The notes beneath the pieces are model-generated. The model was not told the origin of the DNA, did not search any database, and was given only the letters and a program-made list of their open reading frames with translations. This document shows, one piece after another, positions 12,201-23,416 of a stretch of 64,000 nucleotides of DNA. Every line of letters starts with the position of its first letter. Position 1 is the stretch's first letter. The stretch comes from Chara braunii (Eukaryota > Streptophyta > Charophyceae > Charales > Characeae): NCBI GenBank assembly GCA_003427395.1, contig BFEA01000240.1, positions 219,088 to 283,087 of the forward strand. Reading direction: 5' to 3'. Position numbers and translations under genes: made by a program.

Positions 12201-13903
12201 AGTAGAGTCAACACCCCTTGCCCTACTATCTCCCCCATATCACCTGAGGCCTATACTGCCTGATAGAAATTCATGAGGTCTTGGGAAATGAACTCTCATA
12301 AGGTCTCCCAGAGTTCTTTGGGGAGACCATCAATCCCTGAGGTTTTATCTTCTTCCATTAATAACAGAGCAGTCCATATTTCATCTTTTGTCAGGGGCAA
12401 CTCCAATCGTTCTCTCTGATGCGAAGAAAGTGACTTAGTTAGGGGGGTAAGAAACTCTTTTATTTCCTTAGTGCGTTGATCCAAGGGAATGTCTCTGTTT
12501 TTCGAAAAGAAAAAATCATTGAAGAAGTCTCTGACAATTTTAGTACATCCTGCTGTTGACAACTCTAGCGGCCCATTAAAAGAATGAGGATGTGCTAGAG
12601 CCTCTATCACTGTTCTACCCGTGCGGGTTTTGGCCATGGTGAAGAATCTTGCATCAATGGCTCCTTCCATGTGATATTTGTGAATTCCACCACGAATCTT
12701 CATACCTTGCCATCTATATTCCATGTACTTAAGTAACTGGCCTTCAAGGTTTTGTATTTCCTTAGTAGTTTCTCTTTGCACTTCTGGGTCTCTTTCCTCA
12801 TCTTCTGATTGATGCAATTGATTAATACGTTGATATATATTAGTTTCAGTAGCGTGACTTTCCATGACCAATGCTTTCGAGTATTCATTGCATTTACGAC
12901 TGCAAAAAAGTAACCCATTATAAACCCAGAGTACCTCATTTCCTAGAATGGTCTTCTGATTTCTCCAAAATGACCACACGTCCCTGACAAATGATCTAAA
13001 GGAATCAATCTTAAGATGAACTATATTAAGTTTATAGAACCCTCTTCCTTGATCTGGTTTCTTGCCAAAGGATAGGATGGCTATGCACATGGCATGGTCT
13101 AAACCAAGGAGGGAACTACGTGGAAATTTTTTTGCGATCTAGAGTGTACCTTCCAGATCCTCCGAGAGAAGGATAAGATCTATTCGAGAGTTGGTGGACG
13201 ATCCGGCTTGATTCCTCCGAAAGCATGTGTAAGTACGCTTAGATGGATTCAACCGCCTATAGGAGTCAAAGAGTTTTAAGTTATAAACAAAGTTGTCCAT
13301 CATAATCTCATCAGTCTCCACGTAAGCAAGACATGGATTAGGGATATTCCATTTATCAAGAGATCGATCCAGAGCAGCATTAAAATATCGTGCTATTATG
13401 ACCGGAATCCCTACGAGAAGGATGGGGGGGAGGGAATCAAGGAAGCGTTGACGATCCCCAATATCATTGAGAGCGTATATGCATAAGATGCTGATTATCT
13501 CAAATTCCAACATAGCCAAGATATATGCCCACCTGCCTCCTTCTTTATCGACATCCCAATATACTGGTTCTAACTTGGATCCCGGGGGGATCCAAATAGC
13601 GACTCCAGCACTGCCCGGACGGGGGGCATGGGCTCTGAATGTTGTATAAGGCCAAATTTGCTTATGACAATAATTATGTTGATCTGAATCCATGAGGTGA
13701 GCTTCCTGAATACAAATGACGCCCGACCATTCTCTTCCTCCTATGCTTCTCAGTTGGTCAAATAATATGGCATTCCTTTTATGAGACTTAGCCGATGCTA
13801 GACCATTTACATTCAAGGATCTGATGTCGATGTTCGTATTTCTTCTAAGAATTTTCCAAGTTTTATCCTTGTTATAAAGAACATTAATTACTTTAGAATC
13901 CAC
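9300..13903 (-). pseudogene. LINE ORF2: endonuclease, RT and zf-RVT, broken
   Basis: Starts at ATG 13903 with the LYNKDKTWK block. AP-endonuclease-like motifs are visible: SLNVNG, then CIQEAH, then SRIDLILLS near 13160. The expected GDFN motif reads ARYFN, so a catalytic Asp is lost. The DH motif (LDHAMCIAIL) lies just beyond, near 13095. RT motif A is IDFEKAYDHVD (about 11955), motif B VRQGD, motif C FADD (about 11640), then VNWGNKTLGWW. The C-terminal half to 9300 is broken into short frames but keeps the order RQPF, LPTNDW, ETIEHIF and WRWW. At least ten disruptions; non-functional. Confidence 0.85.
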
Positions 13904-14978
13904 TCGTTACTATATCGCAAAACAGTGAGATATCGTGTGGATAACAGGACAAAGGATAAGTCAGAGATCTAACCACTGTCCAGTATCAAATAAACCGTCT
14001 GTCATCAATGTCCTATGAGCCAGCATTCTAATTAGCAGAGTGCCAACTTCAGTTTCAGACAAAAAATCGTTAGCTTTTATCTTGAGGAGTTGAAGCTCAC
14101 TCAGGGCGTCCTGGCTGAACCATCTGAGATTCATGTTCTTAGTAACATCATATTTTAAAAACACGTCTGCTTCCGCCAATCTTCCCTCTCCCTCTTTTAT
14201 TGATAGCAAAACCTTACCTCTTGGTGGGAAGTTTGACTTAGCATAACTTAAAATCTCATTCATAGGGGAAGAGGGAGAGGGAGGGGCTAAAGCAGATCCT
14301 AGTAATGTTACTTCCCCATAGGCTGTGGACGAAGGTTCAGATAAACTGACCTCCCACATACCTCCTTGATATCTCACTGGTAGGAGTGTCGTTCCCATCT
14401 TCGTAGGGGATAGTTGTCCTTGTCCTTTGGCCATACGGTGTTTTAGTCTTTGTCTCTTACTTGTGAGTTCCAACTCCAAATCCAGAAGAGGGGTTTGGGG
14501 GGAGAGCGAGACTTGAGAACTAACTATGACCTCATGGTCCCCATCAATGACCACGCCAGATTGAGTTTGAGGGGGATCCTTGGGACGATCAATCAATACT
14601 GCTTTGGACGGCTGATCAGTGGACAAGAATTCTGGGAACCTACAGAGACAATGGCCTCACGACACTGGGTGGGAGTCAACTTGTTAGCAAGGGGCAAGGG
14701 AGGCACATGACTCTCCTGCACTTCCAACGATTCGGGGTCCCACTCAATGAGTCCCTGACTATGCTTCTTTGCGAAGAGGGATGTTTCTTTTGAGAGATGT
14801 GCGGAAATATTTTCTCCCCCGTGAGTACTGATATGACTTCCATGAAAACTTGGCCTTCACCTTCCTAATGAGGTGGCTGAGAAGGTGAAATGAGACCCGA
14901 GTCCCTAAAGAGGTACCCTTTTGAAAGCCATTAGGGCCACCAGGACCGTTACCCAGTTGCCCATTAGGTACTTCGTCA

Positions 14979-15093
14979 AAGTCTATGTAAATTTCCGTAG
15001 GGGACGCTGGGCCCAGTTCCCAGCACGTGCTGCTTCCCACGAATAAATTGGAGCCTTGTTTCCCCCCCCCCCCAAAAAAAAAAAGAAAAAAAA
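14979..15093 (+). mobile_element. 115-bp retrocopy of a LINE tail with 13-bp TSD
   Basis: Short 5'-truncated retrocopy inserted in ORF1 of copy 2, opposite in orientation. The 13-bp duplication AGGTACTTCGTCA flanks it at 14966-14978 and 15094-15106. The body has stem-loop GCTGGGCCCAGTTCCCAGC (15006-15024), then CCCACGAATAAATTGGAG, a C-run and a poly-A tract. The TSD plus poly-A is the signature of target-primed reverse transcription. It encodes nothing and must have been mobilised in trans. Confidence 0.92.
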
Positions 15094-15889
15094 AGGTACT
15101 TCGTCATCCCTTACCTCTGTTTGACTCAGCATGAATCCATCATTGAATCGATTGGAGATTATGTAGAGAAGCTTAGAACTGATATCCTCCCAGGAGACCC
15201 CCCTTGGGGGGCCTTGCATTAGGAAGGATTCCAAACTCTTTCCACTTTTCAATACTGGGATGAGTTCTTGCAAGAAGAGGGGCCAGTTATCAAGGGGTAT
15301 ACCAGGGTGCTGACTTTTGAGATTAAAGAGGAGCCAATTTGCTATTTGCAGAATAACATGTTAGATTATGGAGGGTTCGGGAACATCCTCATTGTTGGAT
15401 TTCATGACTATTTCAACAGAAGAGGGAGGGAGAAAGGGATCAATTGCCTCAATTTTCATTGGTTCTGTACCAAACGCATCCTTGAGGGGATCAATATCCA
15501 TCGGGGAAGCATCTAAGACCTCAAGAGTTTTGTCACTGACTGAGGACTCTGTCGAATCTAACGAAGGGGGAGTATTAATAGTACTTTCCCTTCCTGCTTG
15601 GCTCTTTGCAGACTGAGTTGGAGGAGGAGGAAGGATTTTCTGTTTGGCTGAACCTTTCTTCTTGACTTCCTTCCATTCCTGACCCCCTCCTGTCCCATTT
15701 CTTGGCAAGTAATCTGCAGGTTTTGGACCAGGATACCTGTCCAAAGTGGCTGCCCGGGAGGAAGGAGGACCCTTATACTTTTATTTGTCCGTCCTTCCCC
15801 CAGCCAGTGTACCCCCTGATCCCAACTGAGAACCCGTTGGATCCGCCACCTCCACACCTCCCTGATTCTCACCCTGCCCCTTTCTCATT

Positions 15890-16440
15890 GGGATGCCTGG
15901 TTGTGGATGTGGGGACTGGGATTGGGAAGGCAGCCAGTCAGGTGGAGGTTGGGGGGGCTTATAGGATTCATTCCTACCTTCCCAGACTCATGTCATTTGA
16001 TGGCCTGCAGCATTCAAGTCTTCCCAATATACCCAGCATTCAAAGCCGAGAGAAGGTTAACCGACCCCCCATTTTTCAGGTCAATTTATAAGAAAACCAT
16101 AAGGCCATTTCAAGCAAACTCCACACCAATGTATAAAGTGCACTTCTTACTAACATATTTAAAAAAAAAAAAAAAAAAAAAAACCCACATAAAACAGCAA
16201 CCCAAAAGTGCATTTTCAGGCAATTTTGGCATGAAACACGTCATCCAAATTTCAGGATTTTCCGGCCTCCTAACAGCACAAATTCTAATAACCCAAATAA
16301 TACCAAATTTGGCAAACGGCGACCTTAAACCAAAACAAAAACAGGCAAAAAAACAAAAAACCAAAAAACCAAAAATTTGACCCCAAAACCCTAATTTCAG
16401 TTTTGGTCCCATTAGTCAAAAGCTGAAAATGGAGGTCCCC
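15890..16440. other. Unidentified insertion in LINE ORF1, A-rich core
   Basis: LINE homology stops at about 16440 (after DIIPSQMVNG) and resumes near 15870. The intervening sequence has a 23-nt A-run (16161-16183) and a CAAAAACC-rich stretch (16320-16390). It resembles no other element in the window. Boundaries are approximate and no duplication was recognised. Confidence 0.5.
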
Positions 16441-17729
16441 GTTAACCATTTGTGAAGGAATGATATCATTCACAGAGAACACCTGTTCTTTCGGTAAGTC
16501 CAGGGCAAGCATCAGATAATCGTCTTTTTTGGCCACATAGGATGAAAGGGGGTCATAAAATCTACAATTTTATATTGTTGGCCAAAATCATAGATGAATG
16601 CCGTCTGGATTTCAATCAGAATATGCCTAAATTCTACCCAATAATAATCCTTCATCAGCTGTTCTCTTTTCTCCCCTGGACCAACATTTTTTGGAGTCCA
16701 ATGGTAGACTCGAACTTCCGAACGGTCCCAATATAATTTTTTTCATGCATCCATTCTGATTTTATCCTTGTCGAAGAGAGACAACATAGTAAAGACGGTA
16801 GGAGTGATAGGATGAATCTGAAAAAAAAAATTCACACCTTCGGGACCATCTCTTAAAGACTCGAATCTTTTGCAAATGAATTTGATTTTGTCATTAACTG
16901 ATCTATTTGCTGCCTCATTATAGGAGATCCAGTTTGTTGCATGTTTAGTGTACACGGCGTCTCGTTGAGGCAACTGGGACGAAGGCTAGGATTTCATCAG
17001 GGTCTTAGTCCCCCCTTGATCAATCACCAGTTGCTCAGAGGGAAGAAGAAATAAGGACGAGAAATAAGCACGAGCCGACGAAAGATTCTTGAGGGGAACC
17101 TTTAATTCCTCATGAGCGGATCTCGATGTTCTTATCGCTGGACGTTGGATTGAAAGGGATTTGTCTTGCAGTGAATCCCTGACTTTTTGAGCCCTAGAGG
17201 GCTGATTCCCTTGCTGGGATTGTTGGGGTAGGGGGGGTTTAGTCCGTGAAGAGGAGGAGAGAGGGGAAAGAGAGGGGGTAATCTTGTCCTGGGTTTTTTC
17301 CTCTTGTCTTTCCTCCTCAGTAAGTATATCCTCGTCGTTAATAGTTCCCCTTTCAGTCATCAAGAGATTGTTTCTAGTGAATGGCAATGGTTGCTCCTGA
17401 AATGTAGCAGAGGCGAGGGGAAAATCGACAGAATCTGCTGAACCGAGAGGAGCAATCAATTGCTGCTGACAAGCGACAGCAGAAGCGAAGGATGATTGCA
17501 TGAGTTTCCTCGATTCCGACTGAAAACCAGGCTGTTGTAGCAAGGGTTGCGTTAGGATGGACACATCTGAGTTCCTTCCTGGATTATTTTCTGTGGCGAG
17601 GTTTGAAGGATTTATTCTTGGTTTGATGTACGGTTTAGGGCCAATGTGCCTCAGTAACGCATGCCTAATTGCTCCCTGATAAAACAGCAAGGACTCCGAC
17701 CCCTTTGCGCGTCTATAGTTCATTTTCAT

Positions 17730-18949
17730 GATGAAGAGTTTAAAAAAGGTAGTAGGGGGGGATACTCAACCGGAGGATCGATGCAATAAACAACCCAAAG
17801 AGTAAATAAATAAATAATTAAAATAATTAAAAATAATTAAAATAATTGAGACAAAGATTATGAGATATTTTCTTGTTATCTAATCTTTCCCCTTTTTTAT
17901 CCCTTTTATTTTTCTATATTACCGATGACGAGTAGAACTTGATCAATTATTCTTAATGAAGTTGGTTTGGGATCCTAAGGGACAAGAGAGATATGGGTGG
18001 CAGGGAGGCAGGGAAGTAATTAGGAAGGGTCACACCTAGTGCTCCTGTGATGACAGATAAGTACATGTAGCTTTCTCCTTCGTACTTGAAATCTTTCGTT
18101 CATGAAACACTTAATACCACACTTTCTTCAATTGCTCTTCCCGTGGCTTTCAGAACTCCCTAGTCCTACACTCTTATATGATGACGTCTTCTCAAGAACG
18201 CTTCTCCTCTCCGTAAATCATTCCCATCAACATCTTCCTACCCTGTGCATGTAGCTTTCCTTACGTACTTGAACTCGTATCACTGTGTCATAGATGTTTC
18301 GTCCTCGTGATGAGTACTACCCTGACTTTAACACTACACCCTGTCCTCTACGGGAAGAGTGATTCAATGCGGAGAGAATCAATCTGAATACTGACAGATT
18401 TCTCACTCTCCAATCTCTTATCACTTTCTTCTTCGCGCATGAATCACTTCTTCGTACATGAGGCACTCTTCCATGCATGATTCGTTACTATGTACGTCAA
18501 ACGTTCTTCTTCATATTTGAAATGCTTTCCCCATAAAACCTATTCCTCCGTGTGTGACTTTCTCACTCCTTACGTGGAACACTCCTCTATGCTCACATAT
18601 CACATCCCATATCACATTCGTTCACATTCATTTATGAAGCACTCACGTCTATGCTGGAGTTGAACCACTCTTCTTCGTTTGCGGGTACTTCCTAAAAAGG
18701 TAAGCTTGGTTAGTTCTGACGAATCCAAGTCTAAGAAGACTAATCTATCTCAATTCTTGTATTTGAATCGTCGTTCCAATCAGGCTTGTACATTAAGCGC
18801 ACTCATTAGTGCACAAATTGCTCTTGCTTTCTTCATATTAAAAATTCTCTCCTTCGTGCATGAAGCATATTCCTCTGTTCGTGATTATCTCACCTCATAC
18901 GTGGAGCGCTCCTCTATCTCACCTCCGTTCTTAACGTGTTGTCCTCTAT
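17730..18949. other. AT-rich sequence, no gene; possible LINE 5' UTR
   Basis: Contains TAAATAAATAATTAAAAT runs (17800-17850), then degenerate CATGAA/TTCGT-type repeats (18080-18900). The open frame at 18679-18951 has no recognisable domain. Part of this may be the 5' UTR of the minus-strand LINE ending at 17729, but no boundary is visible. Confidence 0.4.
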
Positions 18950-19730
18950 GAGCAGCGCTTACACTCAGTGCCAAGCAACACCGACGTAGCTCCCCTCAAT
19001 GCCGCAAACGAACAGCGCCTACGTGACTTTCATCTGCCAATCGTGAGGAGCACCAACAACGCTCGACGACAATCCTCAGCATTACACGACTTGCTGATGG
19101 AATAGGAACCAACATTCTACTTATCGCCGGATGAAGAGGAACGTTTACGATCAACGCTTAACAGCGTCGATGTGACTCCCTTAAATTTCGCCTACTCATC
19201 GCCACACAACGCTGACGTGGCCCCCTATAATGTCACACACGAACAACGCCAACGTGGCTCCCATCTGCCAATCGTGATGAGCAGCAGCAACACACAACGA
19301 TGATCCTCAACATTTCACATCTGGCTGATGGAATCGGAACTAAACTTTTACTGATCGCCCGATGCTTCTACTGATCGCCTGATGATGAGGAACGCTTACG
19401 ATCAACGACAAACAACGCCGACGTGGCTCCCTTCAATGTCACCACTCAACGCCAAGCAACGTCGATGTGTCTCCCCTCAATGTCGCCCACGAATAGCGCC
19501 AACGTGGCTCCCATCTGCCAATCATGATGAACAGCAACCGCAAACGACGATGATCCTCAACATTTCACAACTTGCTGATGGAAGAGAAACTAAACTTTTG
19601 ATGATCACCCGATGGAGAGCAGCGCTTATGCTCAACAGCAAGCAGCGCCGACGTGGCTCTCCTCAATGTCACACATGATCAGCGTCATCGTGGTTTCCAT
19701 CTGCCAATGTGATAAGCAACCGCAGCGCTA
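18950..19730 (+). repeat. Degenerate tandem repeat, about 190-250-bp units
   Basis: CATCTGCCAAT recurs at 19031, 19262, 19512 and 19698. Each unit also carries AACGCCGACGTGGCTCCC-like, CCTCAACATTTCACA and GCTGATGGAA segments. Four diverged units can be laid out by eye. No coding sequence. Confidence 0.8.
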
Positions 19731-20640
19731 CCTCGCTCTACTTGGACACCACATCTCATTACGAGTGTGCTGACGAGTCCAAGTCTAATCAATCTCACCT
19801 CCGTTCTTAAAGAGATGTTCTCTCTGTACTTTAGACGCTGCTCTCTCTCCTCTGGATTCAGAGTATGCTTGAATATGATTTAACGATAGTGAGGGGTTGC
19901 CTGGTTGGAAGTCTTTCTAAGTCCGTCCTGAAATTTTGTACGTTTTGGTCATATGGTTTTTCCTTAGAGGTGATCTTATTCACTAGACCTATGAATGGTG
20001 TATACTCTTGATTGATCCCGTACTGTTGCAGTGATTAAATTCGTTGCGATTGATATTCCAAATTTTGTTTTCTTTGAATTTCTTGTTTGAACTTTTTCAT
20101 AATGATTTTCATAAATTTGATTATAATATCAAGGTCCTAATTCCTAATCGTGGTTCAAACTCGTTCCACACTTCGTTTGCATGTCTCATTAAAATTTCTT
20201 ATACTTGACTTTCTCAAATTTGAAATCTCGTGATCTGTTCCAAACTTCATTCGCATGTCTCATTCAAAATTCTTAAAAATTCTTACACTCGACTTTCTTA
20301 AATTTGAAATCCCTTATTATATATAATAATGAGTTCAATATTGGACATCTCAGCTATATTTCTTAAATCTTGTTTGTATATTTTAATTTTCAAAAAATAT
20401 TTCAGATAGATTTCCTAATTTTGTTTCTAATTTTCAATTCGAAAAGTATGCTTCTGAAGAATCCGAAGTATTTTTTTATTTGAGAAAATATACGTCTACA
20501 AATCTCAATTTTCTAGTCTTGATTACTGTCGTGGTTAATTCTGATTGTTTTTTTTCGGTAACTGTGTTTCAAAGCTTGCCTGGGTATTTGTATGGTATAC
20601 TTGTCTTGCTTTGTGAATTTGTGGGGTTCTCCTTTAAGGT
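19731..20640. other. AT-rich intergenic sequence with a 74-bp tandem pair
   Basis: GTTCCACACTTCGTTTGCAT at 20163 recurs as GTTCCAAACTTCATTCGCAT at 20237; both units end in CTTAAATTTGAAAT-like sequence. No gene is supported. Confidence 0.6.
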
Positions 20641-22198
20641 TGGAGCTCCTCCCCGTGAGGGTTTCACAAGGTGGGAGGTGTTACCCTTGGAGGGGGGAGG
20701 CGGTATCGAGGGATTGTCTTTTTCTGGGCCAAGCTGATTTAGGGTCAGATCAACACTGACGGTTGGGGAGAGAAGGCAAGGGGGTGAAGTTGCATATAGT
20801 AGAGTGTGAGGATGAGAGGGTTGTCTTGCTTGGAGGGGGTGGGGCAGAAGGAAAGCAGGAACTTTAGCTTGTGAGGTATGCCCTAGGGAGAATTGTATGT
20901 CCTTTAGGGGGTTGAAGTGTTCGTTTATAGGCTGTTCCGAACTGGGGCCGAGAGGAGAGGGGGTACCTCCTGGTGGGGGCAGTGTAGGAACAGGGGGGTT
21001 GCTTTTTTTAGGGAAGGAGTAACTTCGATGGTCACACAGTAAGCTTATTATGTATTGTGGAGTCCCGGGGAAATGTCAGAACCGGCATCTGAAGAGAGGA
21101 TATTTTTTCCCCTCTTGTCCTCCTTTTGGATGTAGGTGAAGTTTCCTAACTTTTTTCTAGGTTGGTATCTGATTTTCTTGAGTTTTCAAAATTTTCTTAA
21201 AAACTATTAAGAAGTTATTCGACAAGCAAGGAAAGGTTGGTTTTAGCAGAGTGGTGCTTGGGCAAATGACGGATTGGTGTTTAGGGTGGTAGGTCTATTA
21301 GAAGGGCGGGGTGAGGCGACAATGGCCGGTGCTGGAGCAGTTGCTCTATAACCAAGGGGAGCTCGAAACTATTGAAGTTATATCGAGGGTGGAAGGCATA
21401 ACCACCTTGGTCAACGTAGCTGATGCCGGGGCAATAACCCTGTAACTTTGGGGGTTGTGCAGCTAAGGAAGCTGTCGAGGGAGGAAAACACTTCCTGTCT
21501 GTCAGAACTAGTTCGGTCGGTACTGGGGCATTTGGTGACATTGGTGTTGTCTTGGAACCCTAGCAAAGGGGGTATGAGATCTAGCGAGTTCTGGTACGAG
21601 GACTGAATGTTTGGGCAGTAGTCTTTCCTGTGCGGTGCGGGGAAGGAGGTAGATCATGGTCGAATTTCGCTTTCTTGGTTTTTAGGTTGATCTCATGTAT
21701 ATTCTTAGTTTAGCAGCTTTAACTCTAAAAAAAAAAAAAAAAAGACTAAGATCTGCCTATGATTAGGGAGATTGTGGATAGATTGTCAGGGGGGAAGGAG
21801 AAGGCTAGAACTGGAAGATGGGAGGAAGCAAGGGGGGTTCAACATGGGAAAGGACATTTGTCTAAGTAAGTAGGTCAGAAGGACAAAGTTGGGACGACGC
21901 AAGCCGGTTGTGGAGCTTTTGCTCTGTAACCTGGGACCCTGGGGGAGCAAGAGGTCTGTGGAGTTATAACTAGGGAGGAAGGCATAACCAGTTTGTTCGA
22001 CGTAGTTGATGCCGTTTTTTTTTTTTTTTTGTAACTTAGGGGCGTGTGACTATTCGAGAGTGTCGAGGGAGGAAGACACTCTTTGCAGTCTGAACAAGAC
22101 TGGTCGGTACTGGGGAAGTTTGTGTTGCTCTGTAACCCTAGCATAGGGGGGTATGAGATCAGCTGAGTTCTGGTACGAGAACTAAACGCTTGGACTTA
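20641..22198. repeat. G-rich region with two diverged direct repeats of about 300 bp
   Basis: The block at about 21300-21620 and the block at about 21885-22200 share, in order, GCTCTRTAACC, GGAAGGCATAACCA, CGTAGTTGATGCCG-like, GTCGAGGGAGGAA and GAGTTCTGGTACGAG. Between them lies an 18-nt A-run (21727-21744). Each repeat yields a similar minus-strand open frame with a TPQ/CPP-rich sequence and no recognised domain. Nothing else was found at 20641-21300. Confidence 0.6.
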
Positions 22199-22368
22199 AC
22201 GTTTTTTTGCTTGTTGAAGGGGAGGTGTAAACAGTAGGAGGTTCTAGCTAGGATTTTCTGTTTCCAGGTTTGGACTGTGGTTGACGTTTTTTCGCTTGTT
22301 GAATGGGAGGTGTAAATAGTAGGAGGTTCTAGCTAGGATCTTCTGTTTCCAGGTTTGGACTGTGGTTG
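22199..22368 (+). repeat. 85-bp tandem duplication
   Basis: ACGTTTTTTYGCTTGTTGAA starts at 22199 and 22284; both units continue through GTAGGAGGTTCTAGCTAGGA. About 95 percent identical. Confidence 0.9.
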
Positions 22369-22499
22369 GGTAGATCGTAGGCAGTTTTTTCTGAGAACTG
22401 CAGTTGTTCTTAAAGTTGTTTTCATAGATTTTCGCAGGTTTGGTAATCGACTGATTGTTTTCTTAAAAAGAAAAGAAAGCAAATATCCCTAGTTTATAA

Positions 22500-22625
22500 T
22501 GGGAGTCTGCGTTGGTAGTCATCTTACTTGGGGGTCTTTGGAGGCCTCCCCCTCTGATAGTGAATCCACCATCCCATCATTTTGTTACCGCAGTTAACTG
22601 CCAAGTTGGATAGACTAGCTGTTTG
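22500..22625 (-). pseudogene. Short LINE RT fragment
   Basis: Reading the minus strand gives NCGNKMMGWWIHYQRGRPP, matching the VNWGNKTLGWW...H.QGGRPP segment that follows RT motif C in the other copies. An isolated fragment of about 40 codons. Confidence 0.65.
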
Positions 22626-22689
22626 ATTTCCAACATGTTTTACGGTGAGAGGTCTACCATCAGGGTTAAATTGTTTGTGCACATAAAAA

Positions 22690-23413
22690 AGGAGTCTTTA
22701 CGATTGCCGACCTTTGGGATGCCCACAATACCAACTGACACACTGACAAAACAATGAAGAAACGAGTGGGGCAAATGTTGTACTTCCCCCAGGATCTTCA
22801 AGAGCTATAGGAAGCGATTCCACTTGCCTGGATTAGGGTACTTAAGGAAAGTCCTATCATTGCCAACGGAAACTTGGTGGTCCACATGGACTCCCTGCCC
22901 TCCCATTGTTAGTATATAGAGTAGCACATACTTATCTGTGCACAATGGACCTCCAAGTGTTTTGTTCGACCCTACCGGAGTGAGATGGTTGACAATTCAT
23001 CAAGTGGAAAAATCGGACAGGCAGGATCAACCCTTGACCTCTTTCATGGGAGTAAGGGTGGTGCAGGACGATAATAAACTGTGTTTTACTTGTATGAACC
23101 TGCCACCCCGATCTCCCACCCCCCGTTCAATCCGGCCAAATGAGCATAGAGATGGAAGGCAGATAACACTATGAATCCATGGCAATACGCGGTCAGGAAC
23201 GGATACAGAGCAACTTGAAAACTGGTGCGAGTCATGGACAACATATTGCATAGGTGAGAAAGAGACTACCCCTTAAAAAAAGAAGACCTCCGCTGTTTCA
23301 GATGAACATCCTTCTCCCACATTAAACCCACTAACCATAGGGCGCTCCAATGGCAGATAATCCACCGATGCCTTCCCACCCCAGAATGACTCACAGACAA
23401 AATAGATCTTGAG
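22690..23413 (+). pseudogene. Family-B LINE ORF2 fragment, left part (split by insertion)
   Basis: Aligns with the C-terminal half of the family-B ORF2 at 32802-35924: EAIPLAWIRVLKESPI (about 22812) and ALQWQIIHRCLPTPE (about 23345), ending in DLEL at about 23412. Many stops. The same protein resumes after the inserted LINE, at 26495. Confidence 0.75.
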
Positions 23414-23416
23414 CTG

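Larger units (their letters stand above)
8968..17729 (-). mobile_element. Family-A LINE copy 2 (near full length, decayed)
   Basis: Minus-strand LINE with all domains in order: ORF1 (17729 to 13961), ORF2 endonuclease (13903 to 13139), RT and C-terminal region (13090 to 9300), 3' UTR and poly-A (poly-T at 8968-8988). The final sequence before poly-A is GGGCACCGGGTCCTT, unlike the stem-loop module ending the other copies, so the module may be truncated or replaced. Frameshifts and stops run throughout. Two foreign segments interrupt ORF1 (14979-15093, and about 15890-16440). The 5' UTR boundary to the right of 17729 is unresolved. Confidence 0.85.
13961..17729 (-). pseudogene. LINE ORF1, broken by insertions
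   Basis: Starts at ATG 17729. The N-terminus carries LLFYQGAIRHAL, shared with the copy at 50456-59981. An acidic Glu-rich stretch (EDILTEEERQEE) follows, then LVIDQGG and VNDKIKFICKR, continuing to about 16440 with KKDDYLMLALDLP. There it meets unrelated sequence and the zinc-knuckle region is lost. The C-terminal part resumes at about 15870 with a Lys/Pro-rich linker and the DAFGTEPMKIE block. It is interrupted again by a 115-bp retrocopy, then ends at 13961 with the RMLAHRTLMTDGLFD block. Length without insertions is similar to copy 3 (about 1,190 codons). Confidence 0.8.

Noticed and set aside
18700-19780. CTGACGAGTCC as a hammerhead ribozyme core
   Set aside because: The matching GAAAC segment and closing stems were not found near either occurrence.
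8955-21710. ATTCTTAGTT at 8957 and 21701 as the TSD of LINE copy 2
   Set aside because: Only 10 bp, and it would require a 4-kb 5' UTR crossing several unrelated repeat families; not supported.
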